A DNA stretch of 13,974 bases from JAFGSZ01 sp964492185. GTDB taxonomy: Bacteria > Bacteroidota > Bacteroidia > Bacteroidales > UBA10428. The notes under the pieces are model-generated. The model ran no database searches, was not told where the DNA came from, and was given only the letters and a program-made list of their open reading frames with translations. The translations under genes and the position numbers were made by a program. Numbering within the stretch: the stretch's first letter is position 1; the number at the start of each line of letters is the position of its first letter. This document shows, in pieces, positions 1 to 8,613 of this stretch. The DNA lies in assembly GCA_964492185.1 (NCBI GenBank), contig CAZBJH010000094.1:1-13974 (forward strand), written 5' to 3'.

Positions 1-7
1 CTAAATA

Positions 8-148
8 GTGTCTGTCCATAATGTCCGATATCCGCGTTGCTGTCAAAATTTTAAATCCTCGAATACCTTAGTATACCGCGGTTTAAAATTTTCGCGCGCC
101 TTGATCTCGAACATTCTGAACAAACACTACGAGTTTATGGACAAACTC
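8..148. mobile_element. MITE-like palindromic element or IS remnant
   Basis: The ends form imperfect terminal inverted repeats: GTGTCTGTCCATAA at 8-21 and, on the other strand, GAGTTTGTCCATAA at 148-135 (12 of 14 identical). The flanks are identical 6-mers, TAAATA at 2-7 and 149-154, which fits a target-site duplication. Inside, AAAATTTTAAA (45-55) pairs perfectly with TTTAAAATTTT (82-92), around a small stem ATAC/GTAT (63-66 with 71-74). The arms between are also partly matched (TGTCCGATATC at 22-32 against TGTTCGAGATC on the complement of 103-113). The right arm carries about 20 extra bases, including an internal palindrome centred near 140. At 141 bp it cannot encode a transposase. I infer a non-autonomous element or a dispersed palindromic repeat; I do not recognise a named family. 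The left flank touches the window edge, and in AT-rich DNA a 6-bp match could be chance. Confidence 0.55.
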
Positions 149-182
149 TAAATATAATCAACAATGGAATTAAATGGGATTT

Positions 183-198
183 ATTGATTGATTGATTG
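183..198. repeat. ATTG x4 simple tandem repeat
   Basis: Four exact tandem copies of ATTG lie about 30 bases to the right of the MITE-like element. Tetranucleotide repeats can vary in copy number by slippage, but this one is short and lies in no gene I believe in, so a function is not evident. Confidence 0.5.
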
Positions 199-386
199 AT
201 AGGATTAGTTTATTATCAACGCGATTATCAAATGTTACGTTTAGACATAATTATGTTACTCTTGAACAGGCTTATAAATTCTATAAAAAGTAGATTTGCC
301 ACTAGTAAAAATTCAATTGTTACAAACATTATAAATTTGAATATGTCATCAGAAAATCCTGTAAAAAGTTTAACCAAACTACAAAA

Positions 387-394
387 TAAGTTTG
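387..394 (+). promoter_or_regulatory. Candidate Bacteroidota -7 promoter box
   Basis: TAAGTTTG matches the Bacteroidota sigma-ABfr -7 consensus TAnnTTTG exactly and is the nearest of three such matches to the first susC gene. No clear TTTG-type -33 box lies about 19-21 bases upstream, so the call is weak. If used, transcription would start near base 400 and leave a 5' leader of roughly 175 nt that contains the inverted repeat at 507-541. The boxes at 291-298 and 332-339 are equally good on sequence and also lack an obvious -33 partner. Confidence 0.2.
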
Positions 395-506
395 TGAAAT
401 ATGGATATTAACAGTGATGAAATTTAATGGATGGATTATTTGAATATTAAAAGTTGAAAGAACTAATTTTTATGGTTTGTGTAAAAACTATTTTTTAACA
501 CTAGTG

Positions 507-541
507 TCCGAATAAAAATCAGAAATTCGATATTAGTCGGA
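507..541. promoter_or_regulatory. Inverted repeat upstream of the first susC
   Basis: TCCGA (507-511) and TCGGA (537-541) form an inverted repeat about 40 bases before the first start codon, directly preceded by the 8-bp palindrome CACTAGTG (499-506). PULs of this type are commonly controlled by hybrid two-component systems or SusR-like regulators that bind near the first susC, so an operator is possible. An RNA hairpin in the leader is the alternative. The 5-bp arms are short, and this is inference. Confidence 0.2.
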
Positions 542-577
542 TAATAGTGATTTTTTAACTAAAATTAAAACTACACG

Positions 578-3500
578 ATGGGAAAACTAATTATTAATTA
601 TTTAAATTCCTTTTCCTTAAATAATCGGAGAATTCATGCTTATATTATAAGGTATGGTTTCATATTAATATTGATTATTTACGGAACAAACCTTTTCGCA
701 CAAAATGCGCGAAATGTACAGGGTATAGTTGTGGATTCTGATCAGAGCCCAATTATTGGTGCAGCTGTATATCTCAAGGGAACTACTATAGGTACCGTTA
801 CAGATGTGGATGGGAAATTTTCCTTGGCAATTCCTTCAACAGAAGAACACATTATCATTGTATCTTATGTAGGTATGCTCTCTGAGGAAATCAGCATTGC
901 AGATCAGGATTATTTGGAAATTGTTCTTGTCGAAGATATTCTTCAACTTGAAGATGTCGTAGTGATAGGATATGGCGTGCAAAAAAAGGCAAGCCTTGTT
1001 GGTTCCATATCACAAACTTCAGGAAAAGATCTCGAACGGTCAGGTGGAGTATCCAGTGTTGGAGCCGCACTTGCAGGAAAATTGCCAGGGGTGATCACGT
1101 ATAGTTCAACTGGCATGCCTGGAGCAGAAGATCCGAAAATTGTCATACGCAGCATTAGTTCCTGGAATAACAGTGAACCATTAATTTTAGTCGATGGTGT
1201 AGAACGTCCAATGAGTACAGTTGACATTTCTTCAATTCAGAATATTTCCGTTCTAAAAGATGCATCTGCCACCGCGGTTTATGGTGTAAAAGGGGCAAAT
1301 GGTGTAATATTAATTACTACCAAACGTGGTAAACAGGGTAAGGCACAAGTCCAGGTTAGGACCAATACTACAGCGAAAGTAGTGTCAAAATTACCGGAAA
1401 AATATGATTCATATGATTCATATATGCTTCGAAACACTACTATCGAGCGGGAACTTGGTATTTCCCCAAAAGGATGGCTCGATTATACTCCAAAGGAAAT
1501 AATCGAGAAATTCCGTAATCCGGCAAACACTGAAGAATTGGATCGATATCCTAACATTGATTGGGAAGATGAATTGTTTAAAGGCTACGCGATGTCCTAC
1601 AATACAAGTGTGAATGTTTTAGGAGGTACTGAATTTGTAAATTATTTTTCTTCCATTGATTATTTGAATGAAGGTGACTTATTTAAGGAATTTGAAAATG
1701 GAAGGGGATATAATTCAGGATACGGGTTTAATCGTATCAATATCCGCACTAACCTTGATATTAACCTAACAAAATCAACTTTATTTTCTGCCAATTTATT
1801 TGGTTCGAGAGGGGTGCGTAAGGTGCCGTATCTGGCTAGAGATGATGATGCCATCTTTTGGTCATCTGCTTACCTCACGGCACCGGATGCAATGCACCCG
1901 ATATATTCTGATGGAACTTGGGGTTTTTACGCGCCAAGGGATGTTGATGTGCCAAATTCAGTAGAGAGGTTGGCTACTTCCGGAGTTGAAAAGAAAACAA
2001 CCACAAATATAACAACAGATTTCATACTTACACAAAAATTAGATGCGCTCTTAAAAGGTTTAAGTGTCAAAGCAAACCTTTCTATTGACAATACTTTTAG
2101 GAATACAGGACACGGTATTAACGATTACTACAACTACGCCCAACGCAAATGGGTCAATACTGAATCCGGAGAAGTAGTTTATGCCGAAAAAATTAATCAG
2201 GGCACTCAATTGGATTACTCGGAAAACATCTCCTGGACTGCAGTGGGAGGAAGTTTAGATCGCAATTCCATCTATAGGAAATTGTATTACTTTGGGCAAT
2301 TAAACTATGATAGGATTTTTGGAAAACATATTGTAACCGGTATGGGGCTTTTTAGCCGTGAAACGTGGGCACGGGGTTCTATGTTCAATATTTACCGTGA
2401 GGACTGGGTTTTCCGTGCAACTTATAACTATGCATCAAAATACCTGGCAGAAGTGAATGGCGCCTATAATGGATCTGAGAAATTTGGGCCGGGTTACCGT
2501 TTTGATTTTTTCCCATCATTTTCAGCTGGATGGATGATAAGTGAAGAATCGTTTATGCAGAAAATCGGTTTTCTTGGTATGTTGAAATTTCGAGGTTCTT
2601 GGGGTAGGGTTGGCGATGATGCTGCAGGAGATCGCTTTTTATATAAGGATATTTGGGCTTATGGGGGAAATGCCCAAATGGGTGATATTCCCAGCAACAC
2701 CCCATATACGTTTTATCTTATTGATCGCTTAGGAAACCCTGATATTTCATGGGAAATATCTGAAAAAAGGAATCTTGGTATTGATTATTCATTTTTTTCC
2801 GGTTTTATGGCAGGTTCATTTGATATGTTCAACGACCATAGGTCCAGGATACTGATTGTAGGTAATGACCGTGCGGTTCCGTCATATTTTGGTGCCGATG
2901 CGCCAACCGGTAATCTCGGTGAGGTAAAAAGTAACGGCTATGAGTTTGAGCTTAGATTGAACCATGTCTTTGCTAACCAATTACGTCTTTGGGCAAATAC
3001 AAACTTTACTCACGCCAAAAATGAAATTATTTTCAGCGATGACCCTGAATTTTCACCTGATTACCAAAAATCAGAAGGTTATGCCATTGGGCAGACCAGG
3101 GCTTACCTGGATTATGGATTTATTGAATCTTGGGATGACGTATATGGAAGTACCCAAAGAATTTCTGATAATCTTAATAAAATTGCCGGTGATTTCAATA
3201 TAATCGATATAAACGGTGATGGGGTAATTGATACATACGATCGAGCACCATATCAATATTCAGGTGTTCCTCAAAATACATATAGTAGTACTTTTGGGAT
3301 GGAATGGAAAGGTTTTGCTTGTTTTGTTCAGTTTTATGGTGTATCCAACGTAACTCGTGAAGTTACCTTCCCTACCTTTAGGGTTGCTTCAAACGTAGCG
3401 TATGTAGAAGGAACATATTGGAATAAATATGATGGGGGAGAAAACCCTTATCCTCGTTGGACAACAACCTTGGGTGAAGATGCTGCCGGTACACGATATT

Positions 3501-3733
3501 TATACGACGGATCTTATTTACGTTTGAAGAATTTAGAAATCTCTTACTCTTTCAATTACAGCAAAATTAATGCATTAGGTATGGAATCATGTAGGCTATA
3601 TTTAAATGGAGATAACCTGTTGTTATGGACAGAAATGCCCGATGACCGAGAGTCTAATTTCAGTGGAAACTCAAGCAATGGGGCATATCCAACAGCAAGA
3701 CGTTTCAATTTAGGTATTGATATAATCTTTTAA
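578..3733 (+). CDS. xusA: SusC/RagA-family TonB-dependent outer-membrane transporter (XusA-like)
   Basis: Outer-membrane beta-barrel that imports oligosaccharides with TonB energy, partnered by the SusD lipoprotein encoded 12 bases downstream. The 1051-residue protein begins with a long N-region and hydrophobic segment (about 25-40) ending LFA-Q, a probable signal peptidase I site. A carboxypeptidase-regulatory-like domain follows (about 46-120), then the TonB-box-like DVVVIGYG (126-133) and the plug domain (about 134-252), with LILVDGVERP and GANGVILITTKRG, both classic SusC plug motifs. The rest is barrel, ending in aromatic phenylalanine (GIDIIF). Residues 877-888 form the calcium-loop-like DINGDGVIDTYD common in SusC barrels. 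The start at 578 is the only Met before the signal sequence. A 9-bp tandem repeat at 1403-1420 gives YDSYDS. The family call is certain; xylan as substrate and the xusA name rest on gene order. Confidence 0.93.
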   Translation: MGKLIINYLNSFSLNNRRIHAYIIRYGFILILIIYGTNLFAQNARNVQGIVVDSDQSPIIGAAVYLKGTTIGTVTDVDGKFSLAIPSTEEHIIIVSYVGMLSEEISIADQDYLEIVLVEDILQLEDVVVIGYGVQKKASLVGSISQTSGKDLERSGGVSSVGAALAGKLPGVITYSSTGMPGAEDPKIVIRSISSWNNSEPLILVDGVERPMSTVDISSIQNISVLKDASATAVYGVKGANGVILITTKRGKQGKAQVQVRTNTTAKVVSKLPEKYDSYDSYMLRNTTIERELGISPKGWLDYTPKEIIEKFRNPANTEELDRYPNIDWEDELFKGYAMSYNTSVNVLGGTEFVNYFSSIDYLNEGDLFKEFENGRGYNSGYGFNRINIRTNLDINLTKSTLFSANLFGSRGVRKVPYLARDDDAIFWSSAYLTAPDAMHPIYSDGTWGFYAPRDVDVPNSVERLATSGVEKKTTTNITTDFILTQKLDALLKGLSVKANLSIDNTFRNTGHGINDYYNYAQRKWVNTESGEVVYAEKINQGTQLDYSENISWTAVGGSLDRNSIYRKLYYFGQLNYDRIFGKHIVTGMGLFSRETWARGSMFNIYREDWVFRATYNYASKYLAEVNGAYNGSEKFGPGYRFDFFPSFSAGWMISEESFMQKIGFLGMLKFRGSWGRVGDDAAGDRFLYKDIWAYGGNAQMGDIPSNTPYTFYLIDRLGNPDISWEISEKRNLGIDYSFFSGFMAGSFDMFNDHRSRILIVGNDRAVPSYFGADAPTGNLGEVKSNGYEFELRLNHVFANQLRLWANTNFTHAKNEIIFSDDPEFSPDYQKSEGYAIGQTRAYLDYGFIESWDDVYGSTQRISDNLNKIAGDFNIIDINGDGVIDTYDRAPYQYSGVPQNTYSSTFGMEWKGFACFVQFYGVSNVTREVTFPTFRVASNVAYVEGTYWNKYDGGENPYPRWTTTLGEDAAGTRYLYDGSYLRLKNLEISYSFNYSKINALGMESCRLYLNGDNLLLWTEMPDDRESNFSGNSSNGAYPTARRFNLGIDIIF

Positions 3734-3745
3734 TCAATTATTAGC

Positions 3746-5662
3746 ATGAATAAATTAAATATAAAGATAAAATTTATATCCGTTTTTGTAATAGCGGGTA
3801 TATCAGGATTGATGTCCTGTGAAGACTATCTTGACAAAGCCCCTCAAAGTGATATAGATACGGAAGAGGCATTTAAAAATTTCAGGAATTTTCAGGGTTT
3901 TACAGAACAGTTATACAACCATATTCCAATTCAAAGTGAAAATTGGTGGCACAACGATTGGAATTTAGGTGAGGAAGAATATTGGCAACCAAACGAAACA
4001 CGTTGTCTATCCTATTCAATAGACAGGGGTAATTTCTGGGATTGGATGACCAAAGAGTATGGATGGTTTAAGATGGCACCGCAACCTTGGGAAGACGTTG
4101 AAGGAGATTATACCATAAGTACTCAAAAATCTGATAAAGGAAGACTTTGGGGTCTTTCATGGGCAGCAATCCGTACTGCCAATATAGGTATTGCCAATTT
4201 AGATAAACTAATTGAGGCAACCGGGGAAGAAAAGAATCTAATTGCCGGTCAGCTATATTTCTTCAGAGGTTGGTTTCACTTTATGCTGATTCAATATTGG
4301 GGCGGAATGCCTTATATTAACAGGGTATTGCCTTCTGATGAGGTGTTGCGCTTAGAGCGGTTAAGTTACCAAGCCATTTCAGATAGTATAGCTAACGATT
4401 TTCAAAAAGCTGCTAATTTACTTCCCGTGAATTGGGATGATACAAACCCGGGTAAAGCAACCTTAGGAAATAACAATCTGCGTATTAACAAAATCATGGC
4501 ATTGGCATATTTGGGCAAAAACCTGCTTTGGGCAGGTAGTCCTCTAATGAATTTTGAATCTACAGGCAACCGTTCTTATAATACAGAATACTGTATTAGG
4601 GCAGCACAGGTTTTTGCAGAAGTACTTAAAATTTCTGAATCAACCGGCCGGTATGAATTGGCAGATTTTGAGGATTACTCCGAAATCTTTTATACTTATA
4701 ATAAGGGGGGTAAACTTCCAGGGTTGAAGGAAGCTATTTTTATGGAAGGATTAGCAGAAAGTGGTAATCGTTGGCGTTGGAACCAGATAAACGACTACCG
4801 TCCAAAAACATTAATTAATTCCGGACTAAAAATCAACCCAACGTCGAATTATGTTCATTATTATGGTATGGCAAACGGCCTTCCAATTCCTGATGGTGTA
4901 AATGCAGACCCGGAATCCGGTTACGATCCAGAATACCCTTGGAGAAATAGAGACCCAAGGTTTTATCACGACATTATTTTCGATGGAATGAAATGTGCTT
5001 TAAACAGTGATGGTAGTTTGACAGAGGAAAGACAATATGCAAGCCTTTACACAGGTGGTCTTTATAGAACAAGCGATGGTGTACAGGGAGTTTTGACAGG
5101 TTATATGAACCAAAAATTTTCGTCTCAATTTTTAAACGAATTTGATGGATATCAAGATAATAATGTTTGCATAATGAGCTTTTTGCGTCTAGCTGATGTG
5201 TACCTTATGTATGCAGAAGCAGCTGCAGTTGGTTATAGTTCGCCAGACGGTAGTGTGCCGGACTATGATCTTACCGCCTTGGATGCAGTGAATAAGATTC
5301 GTGAACGCGCGGGCGCCGGACTTGTTAACAGCAAGTTCCTGGGAAGCACTGAAAGCTTTCTAAGTGAGTTGCGTCGTGAACGTGCTGTCGAACTGGCATT
5401 CGAAGGGCATCGTTTCGTCGATTTAAGACGCTGGCTGCTTTTAACTGAACAACCATATACATTTAAAAAAGCTGCCGAATTTGACCGCGATCCAACTGTA
5501 TCCTCTGCAGAATTATATGCCAATCCTGCTGAAGCCCACGTACTGAATTACAGGGAAACCATGTTGATTGAAAGAAAATTAGAATCCAAGCATTACTGGT
5601 TTCCCCTTCCGGTATCTGATGTTAATATATACAGGGAATTTGAACAAAACCCGGGTTGGTAA
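3746..5662 (+). CDS. xusB: SusD/RagB-family surface glycan-binding lipoprotein (XusB-like)
   Basis: Extracellular lipoprotein that caps the preceding SusC barrel and delivers glycan fragments to it. The signal sequence ends in the lipobox GLMSC, making Cys25 the lipidated N-terminus, followed by EDYLDKAPQ, a typical SusD mature start. The N-terminal SusD-like domain with helical repeats spans about 26-240 (LYFFRGWFHFMLIQYWGGMP is characteristic). The C-terminal RagB/SusD domain contains YLMYAEAAA (near 484), AVNKIRERAG and the signature ELRRERAVELAFEGHRFVDLRRW starting near 541. The protein ends EQNPGW, the usual SusD tail. At 638 residues it is somewhat longer than the ~550 of classical SusD. 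It lies 12 bases after the susC stop, so translation is probably coupled. Family is certain; binding to xylo-oligosaccharides is inferred from context. Confidence 0.93.
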   Translation: MNKLNIKIKFISVFVIAGISGLMSCEDYLDKAPQSDIDTEEAFKNFRNFQGFTEQLYNHIPIQSENWWHNDWNLGEEEYWQPNETRCLSYSIDRGNFWDWMTKEYGWFKMAPQPWEDVEGDYTISTQKSDKGRLWGLSWAAIRTANIGIANLDKLIEATGEEKNLIAGQLYFFRGWFHFMLIQYWGGMPYINRVLPSDEVLRLERLSYQAISDSIANDFQKAANLLPVNWDDTNPGKATLGNNNLRINKIMALAYLGKNLLWAGSPLMNFESTGNRSYNTEYCIRAAQVFAEVLKISESTGRYELADFEDYSEIFYTYNKGGKLPGLKEAIFMEGLAESGNRWRWNQINDYRPKTLINSGLKINPTSNYVHYYGMANGLPIPDGVNADPESGYDPEYPWRNRDPRFYHDIIFDGMKCALNSDGSLTEERQYASLYTGGLYRTSDGVQGVLTGYMNQKFSSQFLNEFDGYQDNNVCIMSFLRLADVYLMYAEAAAVGYSSPDGSVPDYDLTALDAVNKIRERAGAGLVNSKFLGSTESFLSELRRERAVELAFEGHRFVDLRRWLLLTEQPYTFKKAAEFDRDPTVSSAELYANPAEAHVLNYRETMLIERKLESKHYWFPLPVSDVNIYREFEQNPGW

Positions 5663-5740
5663 AACGGGCTATATAATTGTACATCAACAATGTTATTTAA
5701 AAATGCCAGTTATCAACTAATTTTAAAAATTTTCGACAAA

Positions 5741-8590
5741 ATGAAAAAGAATATACTAAATAATTATATTGCCTTGATTGCCTTGTGTACATTGAATTTG
5801 GCAATCATCAGTGCTCAGGAGGCAATAGACAGCACAGTAAATTCGGAAGGTATGCATTTGCAGGAAAATGAAGATAGTCTTGCAAATATAGCCTTTGGTA
5901 AGGTGTTAAAAAAAGATTTACTTGGAAGTGTTTCAATAATTAATACTTCCGAGCTAATGAAAAAAAATTATTCCACCAATATGTTGGATGGTTTGGAAAG
6001 CTATGTTGGCGGTTATACAGGAGCAATTTGGGGATTATCTCCCTTGATAATGGTAGACGGTGTTCCTCGCGACAATGTACTTTCATCAGAAATTGAAAAC
6101 ATCACTGTTTTAAAAGGGGCCAGTGCAGTAGTGCTTTATGGTAGCCACGCGGCGGATGGTGTAATTCTTATCACGACTAAGAGAGGGAAAACCAGCCCCT
6201 TAAGCATTGATGTACGTGCAAATTCCGGTCTATACGTGCCAAAAGCTTATCCAAATTACCTTGATGCGGCAAGTTATATGAATTTATATAACGAAGCTTG
6301 CCGTAACGACGGGATTTCGGAAAGATATTCAAGTGCTGAAATTTATAACACCGCGGCAGGAACAAATCCTTATAGGTATCCGGATATGGAGTTTTTTACA
6401 TCTGATTATTTAAGAAAAACATATAGCAAAACGGATCTCACTGCTGAAGTATCTGGTGGAAATAAATTTGCTCGTTACTATACAAACTTTGGTGCTTCTT
6501 TCAACAATAATCTTATTAAATATGGTGAACAGAAGAATAATAGGGATTCCAGATATAATGTGAGGGCAAATGTGGATATGAATATTACCGATTGGTTATA
6601 CGCTACTGCCAATGCTTCGATCATTTTTCAAGATAGCTATAGAGGTCATGGCGATTTTTGGGAAAGTTCGGCTTCACTACGTCCTAACTTGTTTTCTCCC
6701 GAGATACCGGTTAATATGCTTGACCAGAATATTCCGGCATTGCAAACGATTGTGGACAATAGCAATTATGTAATAAATAACAAATTTCTGTTTGGCGGAA
6801 CAAGTACAAACCAAACAAACACATTTTCGGACATGTTGGCAGGAGGCTATACAAAATTCAAAGACCGTGTTTTTCAATTTGATGTGAGCGTGGGAGCAAA
6901 CCTTGAAAATATTTTGAAAGGGCTGTCAATTGAAACAATGTATGCCATGGATTTTATAGATGGGTATACAACTAATTGGAGTGAAGCATATGCCTCATAC
7001 GAACCTGTATGGGCAAACATAAATGGATCCGATGTTATAATTGATCTAACTAAATATAATAATGACGAGAATTCCACAAATGAATATGTTGGGAGCAGTT
7101 ATTTTACACAGACCATAACATCGTCTACAAAACTTAACTATAGTCAAGTTTTTAATGATAAACATAACATAACTGCTGCTTTAATTGCCTGGGGAATAAA
7201 ATACAATTATTCTTTCGATGAAGATCAAAATGATGGTGGAAGTGATTATCACGCAATTGGTGGAGCTAATCTGGGTTTTCAGTCTGCTTACAATTACAAT
7301 CATATATACTATTTCGATTTTTCTAGTGCAATGGTCCATTCAGCAAAATTGCCGGAAGGAAATCGCAATGCATTTTCACCTGCTATAACAGTGGGTTGGC
7401 GATTAAGTGAAGAGAGTTTCTTTAGCGACAATGTTTCTTTTATTGATAACCTGAAATTAACTGCTTCTTATGCAGTTCTAAATCAGGATAAAGATATTTC
7501 TGAATATTACCTGTACAAAGGATATTTTAATGATGCAGGCAGATGGTATCAGTGGCGCGATGGATCAGCCGGAGGTTGGAATGTTACCTCAGTCCGTGGT
7601 GATAATCCTGATTTGACTTTCATTCAACGTAAAGAATTTCGTGTTGGATTAAACGGATCATTGATTGATAATATTATGACATTTGATGTCAACTACTTCT
7701 TAATCAATAAAAATGGATTTTTAACCAGGGGAGCTTCAACCATATATCCTTCTTATTATACAGATTTTCTGCCATATGTGAACTATAATAACAACAAATA
7801 TACAGGAACTGATTTCACTTTGAACCTGAATTTGAAAATGGGGCAGGTGCATAATACTGTTGGTATCTCTGGTATGGTATATTCGTCTGAAGCTGTTCAA
7901 AGAGATGAAATTTATAATGATGATTATCAGTACCGCGAAGGCAAACCGTTGGAATCATCCTGGGGCTATATTAGTGAAGGTTTTTTCATTGATCAGGCAG
8001 ATATTGACGGACATGCTACCCAAACATTTGGTGACGTGCAACCAGGTGACCTGAAATATAAGGATGTTAACGAGGACGGCATTGTGGATAATCGAGATCA
8101 AGTTGACCTTGGTGTTGGTGGTTGGCCGGCAACTCCCTTTTCTTATGGATTACATTACACTTTAAAATGGAAAAACTTTACCTTTTTTGCATTGGGGAGA
8201 GGATTTACTGGTGCAATCTCCTACAAAAACAGTTCATACTATTGGGTAAGAGGTACGGGTAAATATTCCGAAGTTGTATTGGGACGTTGGACTGAAGAAA
8301 CAAAAGATGATGCAACTTATCCACGTTTAACAACAACAGATAACAGCAATAACTTTCTAAATTCAACTTTTTGGATGTACAAGACGAATCGCTTTGACCT
8401 TTCCAGGATGCAACTTACATACGATTTGCCAAATCGAATTTTTAAAAAGGTTAAATTATACGATATGAGTGTTTATATAAGTGGAGAAAGCCTGCTTACA
8501 ATATCCAAAGAACGAGAGTTAATGGAATTAAATGTCGGAAGTGCTCCTCAAAGCCGTTTTTATAATATAGGTCTAAAGGCTTCTTTTTAG
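5741..8590 (+). CDS. xusC: SusC-like TonB-dependent transporter lacking the N-terminal extension (XusC-like)
   Basis: Second SusC-type outer-membrane importer, paired with the SusD encoded 23 bases downstream. I chose the ATG at 5741 (949 residues) because MKKNILNNYIALIALCTL begins a normal signal peptide ending IISA-Q and is preceded by the A-rich context usual here; an in-frame ATG at 5690 would add 17 residues. Unlike its upstream paralogue it has no carboxypeptidase-regulatory-like domain. About 23 mature residues after the signal lead directly to a degenerate TonB-box region (NIAFGKVLKKDLLGSVS, about 48-64) and the plug, with MVDGVPRD, ITVLKGASAVVLYG and ADGVILITTKRGK. A calcium-loop-like DVNEDGIVDNRD lies at 775-786 and the C-terminus is aromatic (KASF). 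The short N-terminus is compatible with XusC-type proteins, which are smaller than XusA. Family is certain; substrate is inferred. Confidence 0.9.
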   Translation: MKKNILNNYIALIALCTLNLAIISAQEAIDSTVNSEGMHLQENEDSLANIAFGKVLKKDLLGSVSIINTSELMKKNYSTNMLDGLESYVGGYTGAIWGLSPLIMVDGVPRDNVLSSEIENITVLKGASAVVLYGSHAADGVILITTKRGKTSPLSIDVRANSGLYVPKAYPNYLDAASYMNLYNEACRNDGISERYSSAEIYNTAAGTNPYRYPDMEFFTSDYLRKTYSKTDLTAEVSGGNKFARYYTNFGASFNNNLIKYGEQKNNRDSRYNVRANVDMNITDWLYATANASIIFQDSYRGHGDFWESSASLRPNLFSPEIPVNMLDQNIPALQTIVDNSNYVINNKFLFGGTSTNQTNTFSDMLAGGYTKFKDRVFQFDVSVGANLENILKGLSIETMYAMDFIDGYTTNWSEAYASYEPVWANINGSDVIIDLTKYNNDENSTNEYVGSSYFTQTITSSTKLNYSQVFNDKHNITAALIAWGIKYNYSFDEDQNDGGSDYHAIGGANLGFQSAYNYNHIYYFDFSSAMVHSAKLPEGNRNAFSPAITVGWRLSEESFFSDNVSFIDNLKLTASYAVLNQDKDISEYYLYKGYFNDAGRWYQWRDGSAGGWNVTSVRGDNPDLTFIQRKEFRVGLNGSLIDNIMTFDVNYFLINKNGFLTRGASTIYPSYYTDFLPYVNYNNNKYTGTDFTLNLNLKMGQVHNTVGISGMVYSSEAVQRDEIYNDDYQYREGKPLESSWGYISEGFFIDQADIDGHATQTFGDVQPGDLKYKDVNEDGIVDNRDQVDLGVGGWPATPFSYGLHYTLKWKNFTFFALGRGFTGAISYKNSSYYWVRGTGKYSEVVLGRWTEETKDDATYPRLTTTDNSNNFLNSTFWMYKTNRFDLSRMQLTYDLPNRIFKKVKLYDMSVYISGESLLTISKERELMELNVGSAPQSRFYNIGLKASF

Positions 8591-8613
8591 TAATAAATTA
8601 AATAATTCTAAAA

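Larger units (their letters stand above)
155..577. other. Non-coding leader upstream of the PUL operon
   Basis: About 420 bases without a convincing gene. A 71-codon frame at 196-411 begins with TTG directly after a stop codon and encodes a K/N/I-rich peptide with no recognisable motif, as expected of chance in AT-rich DNA. The stretch holds four tandem ATTG units (183-198), three matches to the Bacteroidota -7 box TAnnTTTG (291-298, 332-339, 387-394), an inverted repeat (507-541) and a 10-bp direct repeat ATTTTTTAAC (490-499 and 550-559). It probably contains the promoter and regulatory site of the operon, but no single element can be assigned with certainty. Confidence 0.6.

Noticed and set aside
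196..411. 71-codon open frame in the leader
   Set aside because: It starts at TTG inside the ATTG repeat directly after a stop, has K/N/I-rich composition expected of AT-rich non-coding DNA, no motif and no ribosome-binding context.
490..559. 10-bp direct repeat ATTTTTTAAC with 60-bp spacing in the leader
   Set aside because: Low-complexity AT sequence; such repeats are expected by chance and no protein site is suggested.
3206..3241. EF-hand-like calcium loop in the first SusC, and the similar loop at 8063-8098 in the second
   Set aside because: As novelty: such DxNxDGxxDxxD loops are common in SusC barrels, so they are noted only in the gene entries.
5690..5740. Upstream in-frame ATG for the second susC
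   Set aside because: It would place 17 mostly hydrophobic residues before a complete normal signal peptide beginning at 5741; the downstream ATG has the better context. It remains possible.
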